Shown: piece by piece, positions 8,493 through 17,221 of the stretch
Numbering within the stretch: position 1 is the first letter of the stretch
How the letters are laid out: each line of letters begins with the position of its first letter
Assembly (NCBI RefSeq): GCF_020700235.1
Contig: NZ_CP085301.1
Coordinates: 2,480,001 to 2,544,000 of the forward strand
Origin: Haladaptatus pallidirubidus
Lineage (GTDB): Archaea > Halobacteriota > Halobacteria > Halobacteriales > Haladaptataceae
DNA: 64,000 nt
Direction of reading: 5' to 3'
Made by a program: the position numbers and the translations under genes
The notes under the pieces: model-generated
The model's database searches: none
What the model was told of the DNA's origin: nothing
What the model saw: the letters and a program-made list of their open reading frames with translations, nothing else

Positions 8493-11111
8493 TTACGGGA
8501 AGACGAGAACCGTCGCGTGCTCGGTTTCGAGCACTTCGACTTCTTCGCCGCTTTCCGCGCGATACTCCTCTTCGATTTCGACCCAGTCGCCGTCGAGAGT
8601 GACCTCCTCGCCCGCGGCGTCCAGCGTGAGTTCGCCGTGAGTGTCCAACTGGGCCTTGAGTTCGGCGGGGTCGGTCGTTTCCAGCGCGCCGACGACCGCG
8701 CCCGCTTTATCACGGAATTTCGGCCCGATTTCGGAGTGGTCGGGCGAGACGCCGACCGGCGCGAGTTCGACGTTCGGCCTTCCCTCTTCCAGATACACCG
8801 GGGCGTTCACGGCCTCGCTCAGGTCGTAGGTGTCCGGCTTTCGTTCGGCATCGCTGTACAGTTCGATGCGGTCGAGCTCGGCGTTGAGTGCCATTCCCTC
8901 GTCGGATTTCCACGCCCGAACTTCGCTCGCGACTTCGGCGATGATTTCGCCCGCGAGTTCGGCCTCGTCGTCGTGCATTTCGACGTCCGGCCACCGCGAC
9001 TGACTGATGCTCCCCTCGGTTCCGGGGAGGTGGCTGTACACTTCCTCGGTGAAGAACGGCGAGAACGGCGAGAGCATCCGAATGATTGCGGAGAACGTCG
9101 TGTACAGAGCGTGTTGCGCCGCGTTTCGCTCGCCGGGACGCCCTTCGTAGAGACGACCTTTGACGAGTTCGAGGTAGTCGTCCGCGAGGTCGTTCCACAC
9201 GAACTCGCGGAGCGTACGGAGCGCACTGTCGTACCGATATTCCTCCATGTCTTCACTGACCGAATCGGCGGTCTGTGACAACCGCGAGAGAATCCAGCGA
9301 TCTGCGTCGCGGTAGGCCGGGTCGCTGATTTTCGGCGTGCTCTCGTCGAAGTGGTTCAGCGAGAACTGGAAGATGTTCCAAATCTTCGTGAGGAAGCGCG
9401 ACGCGGAGGTCGCCTCCTTCGGTTGGAACTGAACGTCGCTTCCGGGTTGGCCACCGAGAACCAACGCCTGCCGGAGCGAGTCGGCACCGTACTCGTCGAT
9501 GGCCTCCCTCGGTGTGACGACGTTGCCCCGTGATTTACTCATCTTGTTGCCGTCCGGACCGAACACCATTCCATTGATGAGGGCGGTGTCCCACGGATGC
9601 TCGTCCGTGAGTTCGCCGACACGGAGGAGCGTGTAGAATGCCCACGTTCGGATGATGTCGTGTCCCTGCGGGCGGAGCGAGACGGGTTCGAACTCGTCCA
9701 GTTCGAGGTCGTCCGGCCACCCGGAGATGTGGAGCGGCGTGATGGAAGAGTCCATCCACGTGTCCATCACGTCAGTTTCGCCGATCCACGAGTCCGCGCC
9801 ACACTCCGGACAGTCGCCGATTTTGGGGTCGGTTTCGGTCGGGTCAACGGGGAGTTCGTCGATTTCGGCGAGGTGCCAATGTCCGCAGTCCTCGCACTCC
9901 CACGCCGGAATCGGGGTAGCGAACACGCGCTGACGGGAAATGACCCAGTCCCAGTCCATGCCCTCCGCCCACTCCTCGAGGCGCGAGTGCATGTGGTCGG
10001 GAATCCACTCGACCTCCTCCGCCTTCTCTAGGATTTCGTCCGACTGCACCTTCACGAACCACTGCTCCTTCGACAGAATCTCGATAGGCGTATCACAGCG
10101 CCAGCACGCGCCAACCGACTGCTCGGTCAGTTCCGAATCGTTGAGGTAACCCTCCTCGTCGAGCGTCTCGGCGATTTCTTCTTTCGCTTCGCTGATGGTC
10201 AGTCCCTCGAACTCGCCTGCGAGTTCGTTTAGGTGGCCGTCCTCGGTGAACACCGGGCGAAGGTCTAAGTCGTGTTCGGCCCACCAGTCCACGTCCTGTT
10301 TGTCACCGAACGTACAGATCATCACGGCGCCGGTTCCGAAGTCGCCATCAACGTCGTCGTCGTCGATGAGTTCGACCTCCTGTCCGAACAGCGGCACCTC
10401 GAACGTCTCGCCGATTCGGTCGGCGTAGCGTTCGTCGTCGGGATTGACCGCCATGCCGACGCAGGCCGAGAGCAGTTCCGGGCGGGTGGTCGCAATCTCG
10501 ATGTCGTCGTTCTCGACGCCGTCGAACGTGACGTAGTAGAGCGTTCCCGTCCGGTCTTCCTTCTCGACTTCCGCGTCCGCGATTGCGGTCTCACAGCGCG
10601 GACACCAGTTGACGGGATGTTCGTCGCGGTAGACGTACTCTTCCATCTCGATGAACGACTGCTGGGTTTTCGCCCAGTACTCCTCGTCCATCGTCCGGAA
10701 CTCCGCGTTCCAGTCGATGGAGAAGCCGAGTTCGTTCATCGTCTCCTTCATCGAGTCGATTTGTTCCTCGGTGTGTTCGATACAGAGGTTGCGGAATTTC
10801 TCCCGAGAAACGTCTGTTCGGTGGATGTCGTGGTTTTCCTCGACTTTCACTTCCGTGGGCAGTCCGTGGCAGTCCCACCCCTGCGGGAACAGCACTTGTT
10901 CGCCCTGAAGACGGTGATACCGCGCCGCAAAGTCGATGTAGCTCCACTGGAGTCCGTGTCCGATGTGGAGATTCCCCGTTGGGTACGGCGGCGGTGTGTC
11001 GATGACGTACTCCAGATTTCCATCCGGGGTGTATATCTCGGAGTCTTGCCACTCTTTTCGCCACTTTGGTTCTATACGCTCGGGTTCGTAATCGGTTGGA
11101 ACGTCACTCAT
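8493..11111 (-). CDS. valS: Valyl-tRNA synthetase
   Basis: Class I aminoacyl-tRNA synthetase that charges tRNA-Val. The 872-residue length suits archaeal ValS rather than the longer IleS. HIGH is at residues 49-52 in the context [18 protein letters not shown] at 523-527 ([11 protein letters not shown]), and the editing-domain region and the zinc-type motif [15 protein letters not shown] are present. The C-terminus has the anticodon-binding domain with the usual [17 protein letters not shown] stretch. Monocistronic; the next gene upstream is a small membrane protein on the same strand. Function is confident. Confidence 0.96.
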   Translation of the reverse strand: MSDVPTDYEPERIEPKWRKEWQDSEIYTPDGNLEYVIDTPPPYPTGNLHIGHGLQWSYIDFAARYHRLQGEQVLFPQGWDCHGLPTEVKVEENHDIHRTDVSREKFRNLCIEHTEEQIDSMKETMNELGFSIDWNAEFRTMDEEYWAKTQQSFIEMEEYVYRDEHPVNWCPRCETAIADAEVEKEDRTGTLYYVTFDGVENDDIEIATTRPELLSACVGMAVNPDDERYADRIGETFEVPLFGQEVELIDDDDVDGDFGTGAVMICTFGDKQDVDWWAEHDLDLRPVFTEDGHLNELAGEFEGLTISEAKEEIAETLDEEGYLNDSELTEQSVGACWRCDTPIEILSKEQWFVKVQSDEILEKAEEVEWIPDHMHSRLEEWAEGMDWDWVISRQRVFATPIPAWECEDCGHWHLAEIDELPVDPTETDPKIGDCPECGADSWIGETDVMDTWMDSSITPLHISGWPDDLELDEFEPVSLRPQGHDIIRTWAFYTLLRVGELTDEHPWDTALINGMVFGPDGNKMSKSRGNVVTPREAIDEYGADSLRQALVLGGQPGSDVQFQPKEATSASRFLTKIWNIFQFSLNHFDESTPKISDPAYRDADRWILSRLSQTADSVSEDMEEYRYDSALRTLREFVWNDLADDYLELVKGRLYEGRPGERNAAQHALYTTFSAIIRMLSPFSPFFTEEVYSHLPGTEGSISQSRWPDVEMHDDEAELAGEIIAEVASEVRAWKSDEGMALNAELDRIELYSDAERKPDTYDLSEAVNAPVYLEEGRPNVELAPVGVSPDHSEIGPKFRDKAGAVVGALETTDPAELKAQLDTHGELTLDAAGEEVTLDGDWVEIEEEYRAESGEEVEVLETEHATVLVFP

Positions 11112-11263
11112 GGATACAAATTCCTGTCGCTGTATGGTGATTCGGTGAGAAACACGACCGGCTTATCGTCTGCACTATAGACGTACTACCGACACCATCG
11201 CGCTCATATCTGTGACTGTGCGCGTCTTCGCTGATAAAGGTTCCCGTCCAACGATGTCCCGAA

Positions 11264-11458
11264 TCAATTCTGAACCGTCCTATATCTGTGAATGAGGGCG
11301 AACACGCCGATGGTTCCCAGGGCGGCGGCAACGGCCTGAAACAATCTCGTCAGGTGTTCAAAAATGAATAGGAAATATGGTATCGCCAACAGAATTGCAA
11401 TGGCCGACAGAAGGACGATGATGATGTTTAGTCGTCTAACGATTCGGTCGTCGCTCAT
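11264..11458 (-). CDS. Small two-helix membrane protein
   Basis: A 64-residue protein beginning MSDDRIVRRLN (start at 11458; an ATG two codons earlier at 11464 is possible). It has a charged N-terminus, two hydrophobic segments (IIIVLLSAIAILLAIPYFLF and AVAAALGTIGVFALI) and a short basic tail. No family is recognised. It lies 153 bases upstream of valS on the same strand, but with its own spacing, so co-transcription is uncertain. Hydrophobic periodicity and charge placement favour a real gene over chance. Confidence 0.55.
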   Translation of the reverse strand: MSDDRIVRRLNIIIVLLSAIAILLAIPYFLFIFEHLTRLFQAVAAALGTIGVFALIHRYRTVQN

Positions 11459-11513
11459 TTCCAATACGTTACACCGATTAGTTATTTGATTGTACCGGAT
11501 ACAGAAGTAAAAA

Positions 11514-12422
11514 TTGTCTGTAAATTTGAAATGTTTCGTCGTCCCCGCCGGGTTTTCACTCGAAATACGAGCGTTTTATGTATTCGGTCTCGCTGGTTCG
11601 GTTGTCGTCGGGCCCGCTGATGCATCGGTTACCGGCAGTGACCGAGTCACTGTCACTGAGGTCGTGGATGGTGACACGCTGGACGTTCGGTACTCGGACG
11701 GAACGACGGACACCGTCCGACTCCTCGACGTCGATACGCCTGAAACGCACGGCGGGAACACGCCCGACGAGTTCGAAGGAGTTCCAACCAACGATGCAGG
11801 TGAGGCCTGTCTCGCCGACGAAGGTGAAGATGCCACGTCTTTCGTGACCAGTCGACTCGAAGGAAAGCAAGTCACCTTGAAATACGATTCCGAATCGGAC
11901 AAACGCGGTTACTACGGGCGACTGCTGGCTTACGTCTACTACGGCGGCGAGGACTACAACGACAAACTCATTAACTCCGGACGGGCGCGAGTGTACGATT
12001 CGACGTTTTCCAAAAGCGACAGCTACTACAGCGCTGAATCGAGTGCTCAGAGCGAACGTAGGGACTTGTGGCGGTGCCGAAACGCTGGCGGTGCGGGCGA
12101 CATCGACATCGAGACGATTCACGCCGACGCTGCGGGGAACGACAACGACAATCTGAACGACGAGTACGTCGTCCTCGAAAACACCGGTTCTAGCACTATT
12201 TCGCTCTCCGGATGGACGATTTCGGACGCGGCGGGCCACTCGTACACCTTCTCGGATGCGTCGATCGCACCGGGCGAAACAGTCTCACTCCATACCGGAG
12301 GCGGTTCCGATTCGAGCAGTGACGTGTACTGGAGTCGCAGCTCTGCCGTTTGGAACAACGACGGCGATACCGTCTTCCTCGATACCGACTCGGAAAGTCG
12401 GGCGACGAGTCGCGCGTACTAA
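11514..12422 (+). CDS. Exported thermonuclease-like (SNase) protein with C-terminal lamin-tail domain
   Basis: Residues about 40-190 form a staphylococcal-nuclease fold: DGDTLDV, the catalytic stretch RLLDVDTPET and the later Arg-bearing KRGYYGRLLAYVYY match the calcium/Arg/Glu active site. Residues about 195-302 form a lamin-tail domain (NDEYVVLENTG, LSGWTISDAAG, VWNNDGDTVFL), often found in extracellular haloarchaeal nucleases. A DNA-degrading role outside the cell is likely. The start is uncertain: only TTG codons (11514, 11526) exist in frame, there is no ATG or GTG, and the hydrophobic stretch FYVFGLAGSVVVGPADASV looks like the tail of a signal peptide. The gene may have lost its original N-terminus to a frameshift. 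Confidence 0.82.
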   Translation: MSVNLKCFVVPAGFSLEIRAFYVFGLAGSVVVGPADASVTGSDRVTVTEVVDGDTLDVRYSDGTTDTVRLLDVDTPETHGGNTPDEFEGVPTNDAGEACLADEGEDATSFVTSRLEGKQVTLKYDSESDKRGYYGRLLAYVYYGGEDYNDKLINSGRARVYDSTFSKSDSYYSAESSAQSERRDLWRCRNAGGAGDIDIETIHADAAGNDNDNLNDEYVVLENTGSSTISLSGWTISDAAGHSYTFSDASIAPGETVSLHTGGGSDSSSDVYWSRSSAVWNNDGDTVFLDTDSESRATSRAY

Positions 12423-12773
12423 CGATAAAGAATCCATCCTTTGCGGTGCGCCGTCGCTCTACATTCCGTCGAACGATAGATCACCAGGTCGTTACCGAGG
12501 TTCGCAGGGAACGGAGCCCTGACGCCGTCTCGTTCGACACCGAACGTCGCGACATCGCGCGGTTGCAGAGCGGGTGTACGCGACGCGGGACTTCCGTTAA
12601 CCGTTATCGCCTGTCGTTTTCAAAGCGTTCATGAGAAAGCGGATTCGCCACAGCTTCGCTACAGAACGTACTGCGGTTACTCCGTGTCTCCGTACACGTC
12701 GAAAGGAGGATTCCGAGGCGCCCTCGACGAATAGAGGGGCACTCGACTCCGGCGCCGTGGTTTTCTTCAACGT
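12423..12773. other. Gene-free stretch
   Basis: About 350 bases between the nuclease gene and the promoter of the antiporter pair. Both strands were read; no reading frame with recognisable family features, RNA gene or long repeat was seen. Confidence 0.6.
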
Positions 12774-12781
12774 GATATTTA
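12774..12781 (+). promoter_or_regulatory. TATA-like box for the KhtTU-like pair
   Basis: GATATTTA ends 26 bases before the ATG at 12807, the spacing expected for a leaderless or near-leaderless haloarchaeal transcript. Confidence 0.5.
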
Positions 12782-12806
12782 TGCCCTTTCCAACTCCCCT
12801 TTCAAT

Positions 12807-13301
12807 ATGACCGTTTACGAATCGGAAATTCCCGGCGTCGGCCACAAGTTCGAACTCGAACTTGACGGCGAGGAGCGACTCGTCGTCATCATCCATCACG
12901 ATGGAAAGCGCGAACTGTACCGCCGTCCATCGCCGAACGAGGATAGCGTCAAACTCGCCTCGCTGACGGGCAAGAAAGCCCGCCAGCTCGGATCGATTCT
13001 CGAAGGTGCGTACTTCCAGCCGGTCGAAATGGACGAGTTGAACGTTCCGCTCGGGGAGTCTATCATCGAATGGATGGAGGTAAAAGACGAGTCTCCGCTG
13101 GTCAGTCAGACGCTTCAAGAGGCGGGAATTCGGCAGCGAACCGGCGTCTCTGTCATCGCAATTCAGCGCGGCGACGAGACGATCGCGAACCCGAACCCCA
13201 ACACGACTATCGACTCGGGCGACATCCTCGTCGCCATTGGTACCCGTGAGGAACAGGCAGAGCTTTCGGACTTACTCACTACCGACGAAGAGGGCAGCTA
13301 A
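12807..13301 (+). CDS. TrkA-C domain regulatory subunit of a cation antiporter (KhtT-like)
   Basis: A 164-residue cytoplasmic protein with an N-terminal beta-rich domain (FELELDGEERLVVIIHHDG) and a C-terminal TrkA-C/RCK-C domain (GVSVIAIQRGDETIANPNP, SGDILVAIGTREE). In KhtTU-type systems this subunit senses ligand and controls the membrane antiporter. The stop at 13301 is 8 bases before the antiporter start, so the pair is an operon. Which ligand is sensed is unknown. Confidence 0.85.
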   Translation: MTVYESEIPGVGHKFELELDGEERLVVIIHHDGKRELYRRPSPNEDSVKLASLTGKKARQLGSILEGAYFQPVEMDELNVPLGESIIEWMEVKDESPLVSQTLQEAGIRQRTGVSVIAIQRGDETIANPNPNTTIDSGDILVAIGTREEQAELSDLLTTDEEGS

Positions 13302-13308
13302 ACAACCG

Positions 13309-14502
13309 ATGGCAGACCCGCTCCTCGTTCAGTTCGGAATCGCAGTGACGGCTATAGCACTCATCGGGGCGCTCGCGTCTCGCATCCAACTTTCCGTCAT
13401 TCCCGCGTACATCATCGTCGGCATCCTCGTCGGCCCCAACGAACCGACGTCCGTCGGCGGTCTCTCGCTCCGGCTCGTCCAGACCGGCGAGTTCATCGAC
13501 CTCCTCGCGGAACTCGGCATCGTCTTCCTCCTGTTTTTCCTCGGATTGGAGTTCAGCCTTCAGCAACTCGTTTCGAACCGCGACCGACTGATCAAAGTCG
13601 GTTTCGTGGACCTCGGAATCAACTTTCTCCTCGGTCTGGGACTCGGCGTCCTGTTCGGCTTCTCGTGGCTCGAATCCTTTTTCCTCGCGGGAATCGTCTA
13701 CATCTCGTCCAGCGCCGTGATAACGAAATCGCTCATCGACCAGGGCTGGATTGCGAACGCGGAAAGCGAACCGATTCTCGGAACGCTCGTCTTCGAAGAC
13801 ATCTTCATCGCGGTGTATTTGGCCCTGCTGTCGGCGGTCGCGTTGGGTGAGGGAACGCCGACCGACGCCGCGATTTCCATCGGCGTGTCAGTGGTATTCC
13901 TCGCCATTCTCGTCGCAGTTGCGTGGTACGGTTCGGAGTACATCGAACGACTGTTTCAAACCGAATCGAACGAGCTATTCCTCCTTCGGGTGACGGGAGT
14001 CACCGTCCTCATCGCCGGAACCGCCTTGGCGATGGGCATCAGCGAAGCAGTCGCCGCCTTCTTCGTCGGGACGATGTTCAGCCAGACCGACCACGTCCAC
14101 CGAATCGAGCAGGTGCTTTCGCCGATTCGCGACCTGTTCGCCGCCATCTTCTTTTTCTCCATCGGCTTGGCCACGGACATCACCCTGCTGGCGGACGTAC
14201 TCCTCCTGTTGGGAGTTGCGGTGGTCGTTACGACGGTCGGCAAGTTCGCGAGCGGAACCGTTTCGGGACGCTTCTACGGCCTCGATCGAACGCGTTCGTT
14301 CCGTGTCGGGTTCGGGATGGTTCCCCGCGGCGAGTTCTCGCTGGTGTTATCGACCCTCGCCGTAAGCGTCGGAACCGGCGCGCTCGGCGATTTGATACCC
14401 GCGTTCACCGTCGGATACGTGCTCATCATGAGCATCCTCGGAACGCTGTTGATTCAGCACGCGGATAGGGTAACGAACGCGTTGGAAACCACTCTCGCGT
14501 AG
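13309..14502 (+). CDS. CPA2-family cation/proton antiporter (KhtU/KefB-like)
   Basis: The start ATG at 13309 (MADPLLVQFG) follows the regulatory gene by 7 bases; an upstream in-frame GTG would overlap that gene. The 397-residue product has about twelve hydrophobic segments and the CPA2 features: LLFFLGLEFSLQQL in the N-terminal half, SSAVITKSLID and the VFEDI motif, and the terminal RGEFSLVLSTLA. It lacks the C-terminal RCK domains of KefB, which fits regulation by the separate upstream subunit. It probably expels potassium or sodium against protons, useful in a salt-in organism. Confidence 0.9.
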   Translation: MADPLLVQFGIAVTAIALIGALASRIQLSVIPAYIIVGILVGPNEPTSVGGLSLRLVQTGEFIDLLAELGIVFLLFFLGLEFSLQQLVSNRDRLIKVGFVDLGINFLLGLGLGVLFGFSWLESFFLAGIVYISSSAVITKSLIDQGWIANAESEPILGTLVFEDIFIAVYLALLSAVALGEGTPTDAAISIGVSVVFLAILVAVAWYGSEYIERLFQTESNELFLLRVTGVTVLIAGTALAMGISEAVAAFFVGTMFSQTDHVHRIEQVLSPIRDLFAAIFFFSIGLATDITLLADVLLLLGVAVVVTTVGKFASGTVSGRFYGLDRTRSFRVGFGMVPRGEFSLVLSTLAVSVGTGALGDLIPAFTVGYVLIMSILGTLLIQHADRVTNALETTLA

Positions 14503-14553
14503 TCTCCGACCTGAACCGCAACCACTACCTCTCCCCCACCTTCACCTATCGCC

Positions 14554-15447
14554 ATGCAACTGGGCGTCATCGGACTGGGACGTATGGGTCGAATCGTAGT
14601 GGACAGAACGCTGGACGCAGGGCACGACATCGTGGCCTACGACGTGGCCGAGGGCGCGGTCAAATCCGCTGCGGAGGCAGGTGCGGAACCCGCCGATTCG
14701 GTTGCCGACCTCGCCGAAACACTCGGCGACGAGAAACGAATCTGGTTGATGGTGCCCGCCGGAGAACCGGTGGACGCCGCGCTGGAGGATTTAGAACCGT
14801 TCCTCGACGGGGACGACGTGGTCGTCGACGGCGGAAATTCCTATTTCGAGGACTCGGTTCGACGCGCCGAAACTACGTCTGCAGCGTACCTCGACTGCGG
14901 AACCAGCGGCGGCCCGGCCGGTGCCGAACTCGGATTTTCGCTGATGGTCGGCGGGCCGCAGTGGGCTTACGACGAACTGACGCCGGTGTTCGACGCGGTG
15001 GCGACTAGCCCGGATGGCCACGATAGAATGGGGAAAGCGGGGTCGGGCCACTACGTGAAGATGGTTCACAACGGTGTCGAGTACGCACTGATGCAGACCT
15101 ACGGCGAGGGTTTCGAACTGCTCCACGAGGGTCGGTACGACCTCGATTTGGAAGCCGTCGCCCGAACGTGGAACAACGGCGCGGTCATTCGTTCGTGGCT
15201 CCTCGAACTCTGCGAAGAGGCGTTCCGCGAGGAAGGTACCGATTTGGGCGACGTGGCCGACCACGTCGCAGGTGGGTCGACCGGAACGTGGACGGTACAG
15301 GAAGCACTGGAACAGGAGGTTCCGGTCCCGCTCATCTATCAGGCGCTCGGCGAGCGATTCGACAGTCGAGCAGAGAACCGGTTTTCGCGGCGGTTGGCCA
15401 ACCGACTTCGGTACGGCTTTGGTCGGCACGAAGTCAAGCGAGAGTAA
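14554..15447 (+). CDS. gnd: 6-phosphogluconate dehydrogenase, short decarboxylating type
   Basis: Oxidises 6-phosphogluconate to ribulose 5-phosphate and CO2. The N-terminal nucleotide-binding fold has GLGRMG at residues 7-12; the substrate region has VDGGNSYFED and DCGTSGGPAGAELG, and the catalytic Lys lies in VKMVHNGVEYALMQ. At 297 residues it is the short form, known from haloarchaea as the last enzyme of an oxidative pentose phosphate pathway. No other gene of that pathway is adjacent. Family is certain, cofactor preference (NAD or NADP) is not readable. Confidence 0.93.
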   Translation: MQLGVIGLGRMGRIVVDRTLDAGHDIVAYDVAEGAVKSAAEAGAEPADSVADLAETLGDEKRIWLMVPAGEPVDAALEDLEPFLDGDDVVVDGGNSYFEDSVRRAETTSAAYLDCGTSGGPAGAELGFSLMVGGPQWAYDELTPVFDAVATSPDGHDRMGKAGSGHYVKMVHNGVEYALMQTYGEGFELLHEGRYDLDLEAVARTWNNGAVIRSWLLELCEEAFREEGTDLGDVADHVAGGSTGTWTVQEALEQEVPVPLIYQALGERFDSRAENRFSRRLANRLRYGFGRHEVKRE

Positions 15448-15542
15448 TTCCTGCGAGCACCGTTCTCGTTCACTTCCGTCGGTCGTTCTACTACTACGCT
15501 ATGGGCCAATATCTCCCGTTGACAGTGACGACAGCGGGCGAT

Positions 15543-15698
15543 TCAAGAGCGATACAGCTGAAGCGCAATCAGGAAAACTAAAAGAAGCGGGATAATCGGG
15601 GCTGCAACTTCGAGCGGAACTACGACTAGCAATACCACGGACATAACGACGAATTCGAGCGCTATCAGAACGCTCACAACTTCGATTGGGTTGGCCAT
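15543..15698 (-). CDS. Small membrane protein, 51 residues
   Basis: Starts MANPIEVVSVLIALEFVV and continues through two hydrophobic segments (VVMSVVLLVVVPLEVA and PIIPLLLVFLIALQL), ending QLYRS. An in-frame ATG three codons upstream (15707) would give MLKMANP. The gene is convergent with gnd (stop 96 bases away) and divergent from the ferredoxin gene. No family is recognised. The near-continuous run of hydrophobic residues in frame, a clear start and an isolated position make it a credible small gene missed by length cut-offs. Confidence 0.6.
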   Translation of the reverse strand: MANPIEVVSVLIALEFVVMSVVLLVVVPLEVAAPIIPLLLVFLIALQLYRS

Positions 15699-15826
15699 TT
15701 TCAACATTTCTCTTTCTATTACTGTTAATTCTACGGACCGATTCGGTTAGTGGTTAAACGACCGCCGCTCCGCTTCCACTCGTCAATCACAATGCTGTTA
15801 AACCACCGTTCCGTAGCTTCCGCCAT

Positions 15827-16402
15827 ATGGTAAACGAACTGGGTCTGGGACTCGGGCTACTGCTCACGCTCACCGTAGTGGCTCTGCACTTCACTAAGGG
15901 AACCAAGTGGCGCACTGCGGACGACATCTCCCAAGAAGTGCTCGACCGACGCGCGGCGAGTGTCCCCGAAACCGACTTCCCCGAACCGATGAACCGCTCC
16001 ATCGGTGGTGGCGGTGGGGTCGCCGTCGGTGCCGGTGCGGAAGGCGAACTCGAAGGCGAAGAAGGCGAGGAAGAAGACGCGGGCTTCGACCCCGAAGCGA
16101 TTCCGGAGGACGAAGTCGAGTACTTCGAAGTCGAGTACGTCAAAGAGGGTTCGACCATCGAAGTCGCCAGCAACGAGACGATTCTCGAAGCGGGCGAGGA
16201 CGAAGGTTGGGACCTCCCGTACTCCTGCCGCGAAGGGTCGTGTCTCTCCTGTGGTGCGAAAATCGCCGAGGGAGAACCGGATGACGTCATCCACAGCAAC
16301 AACGACACGCTGAGCGACGACGAACTCGACAACGGATACTTCCTGTCCTGTACGGCTTACCCACAGGCCGACATCAGCGTCGAAACGAACGAAACCCCGT
16401 AA
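15827..16402 (+). CDS. Membrane-anchored [2Fe-2S] ferredoxin
   Basis: Electron carrier with a plant-type [2Fe-2S] domain at the C-terminus (about residues 98-190). Cluster ligands are C134, C139, C142 and C175 (spacing CxxxxCxxC...C). Residues 4-21 form one membrane helix (ELGLGLGLLLTLTVVAL), followed by a Gly-rich and then Glu-rich linker (residues 58-95). The arrangement places the cluster domain on a flexible acidic stalk. Redox partner is unknown; no oxidoreductase gene is adjacent. The soluble haloarchaeal ferredoxin lacks such an anchor, so this is a specialised form. Confidence 0.9.
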   Translation: MVNELGLGLGLLLTLTVVALHFTKGTKWRTADDISQEVLDRRAASVPETDFPEPMNRSIGGGGGVAVGAGAEGELEGEEGEEEDAGFDPEAIPEDEVEYFEVEYVKEGSTIEVASNETILEAGEDEGWDLPYSCREGSCLSCGAKIAEGEPDDVIHSNNDTLSDDELDNGYFLSCTAYPQADISVETNETP

Positions 16403-16499
16403 TCGGTCGTCGAACTCCTGTTGGCGACATTCGTCTCACTCTTCTCACATAATTCGCGATTCAAAGCGCTGAAATTCTCCGAAACACAGTCGAATACTA

Positions 16500-16665
16500 G
16501 TGACGGAAACGCAGGGTGTGATTACCGAAGCGCGTCTTTCGCGGCCGCTGGTTGCGCTTGCGTGGTCGATTGTCTTCGGATGGATTACTCGACGGATGGG
16601 TACCGAAAGGGCCGAAAACACGGAAACGCGATGGCGTTCTCGATGGTCACGCGATTCGCTTCGAA
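16500..16665 (+). pseudogene. Remnant of a MATE exporter gene with a large internal deletion
   Basis: From a GTG at 16500 the translation MTETQGVITEARLSRPLVAL then AWSIVFG aligns with the N-terminus of the intact MATE protein at 18818 (MTSTQ...ITEGGLVRPMFE, LAWPIVV). About 80 bases on, in another frame, GYRKGRKHGNAMAFSMVT aligns with that protein's C-terminal AYRGAGNTKTAMAFSMVT. The 17-mer ATGGCGTTCTCGATGGT is identical at 16631-16647 and 20024-20040. Some 360 codons are missing between the two parts and the frame is lost. This is a decayed paralogue. Confidence 0.78.
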
Positions 16666-16737
16666 TCAATCTCTCATCGCGTTCGCCGGACGAGCCACTG
16701 AGAAAGACGTATATTGTAAAATCTATAATAAACTACC

Positions 16738-16926
16738 ATGCCAGAAGGATACGTTTGCGACGAATGTGGCGACTTTCTCACCGTCAAACCCCACTCGTTA
16801 TTCCGGTTCGGCCCCGGGGGGCGGGAACAAGACCGCGAGTTCACGTTTTGTGAAGATTGCGCGCCGAAAATCATCAAAGAACACGGGTGGTCGATTCCCA
16901 GCCGGAGCGATGGAAAGCCGGAATAA
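16738..16926 (+). CDS. Small zinc-ribbon protein, 62 residues
   Basis: Two CxxC pairs, C7/C10 (VCDECGDF) and C38/C41 (FCEDCAPK), can bind one zinc ion in a rubredoxin-like knuckle arrangement. Between them is a basic, glycine-rich loop. It starts shortly after an AT-rich stretch (ATTGTAAAATCTATAATAAA, ending two bases before the ATG), which contains TATA-like sequence. No enzyme motif is present. Small proteins of this type are common in haloarchaea and mostly uncharacterised. Confidence 0.7.
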   Translation: MPEGYVCDECGDFLTVKPHSLFRFGPGGREQDREFTFCEDCAPKIIKEHGWSIPSRSDGKPE

Positions 16927-17042
16927 TCTCCTCTGCCATCTCGCTCGCGCCTTCTGAATCGTTCGAAACCCGCGGTTCAAGCGCTCCCTACCACATACTT
17001 ATCAGGATATTAGTTAACATGGTGTGTTACTAATTTCCATCC

Positions 17043-17204
17043 ATGCTCCTCCAGCATCACGACGATGAATACGCGGTTCGAAACCCTGCCGACCTCGCAA
17101 CCGTTCGACAAACACCCGATGGCGAGTGGATTGCGGAAGACGCAACCGGCCGGTCTGCTCACGGTTCGACGCCTGCGACGGCAATCGCCGCATTGAAAAG
17201 ATAA
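17043..17204 (+). CDS. Small acidic protein, 53 residues
   Basis: ATG at 17043, stop at 17202-17204. The product begins MLLQHHDDEYAVRNPADLAT and ends TPATAIAALKR. It is hydrophilic, with alternating strand-like segments (EYAVRNPADLATVRQTPDG, EWIAEDATG) resembling a short beta-hairpin. Codon choice (GAC, GCG, CGA) matches the neighbours. It is convergent with the amidohydrolase gene, whose stop is 18 bases away. No family recognised. Confidence 0.6.
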   Translation: MLLQHHDDEYAVRNPADLATVRQTPDGEWIAEDATGRSAHGSTPATAIAALKR

Positions 17205-17221
17205 CGGCGAATCGACGGGAC

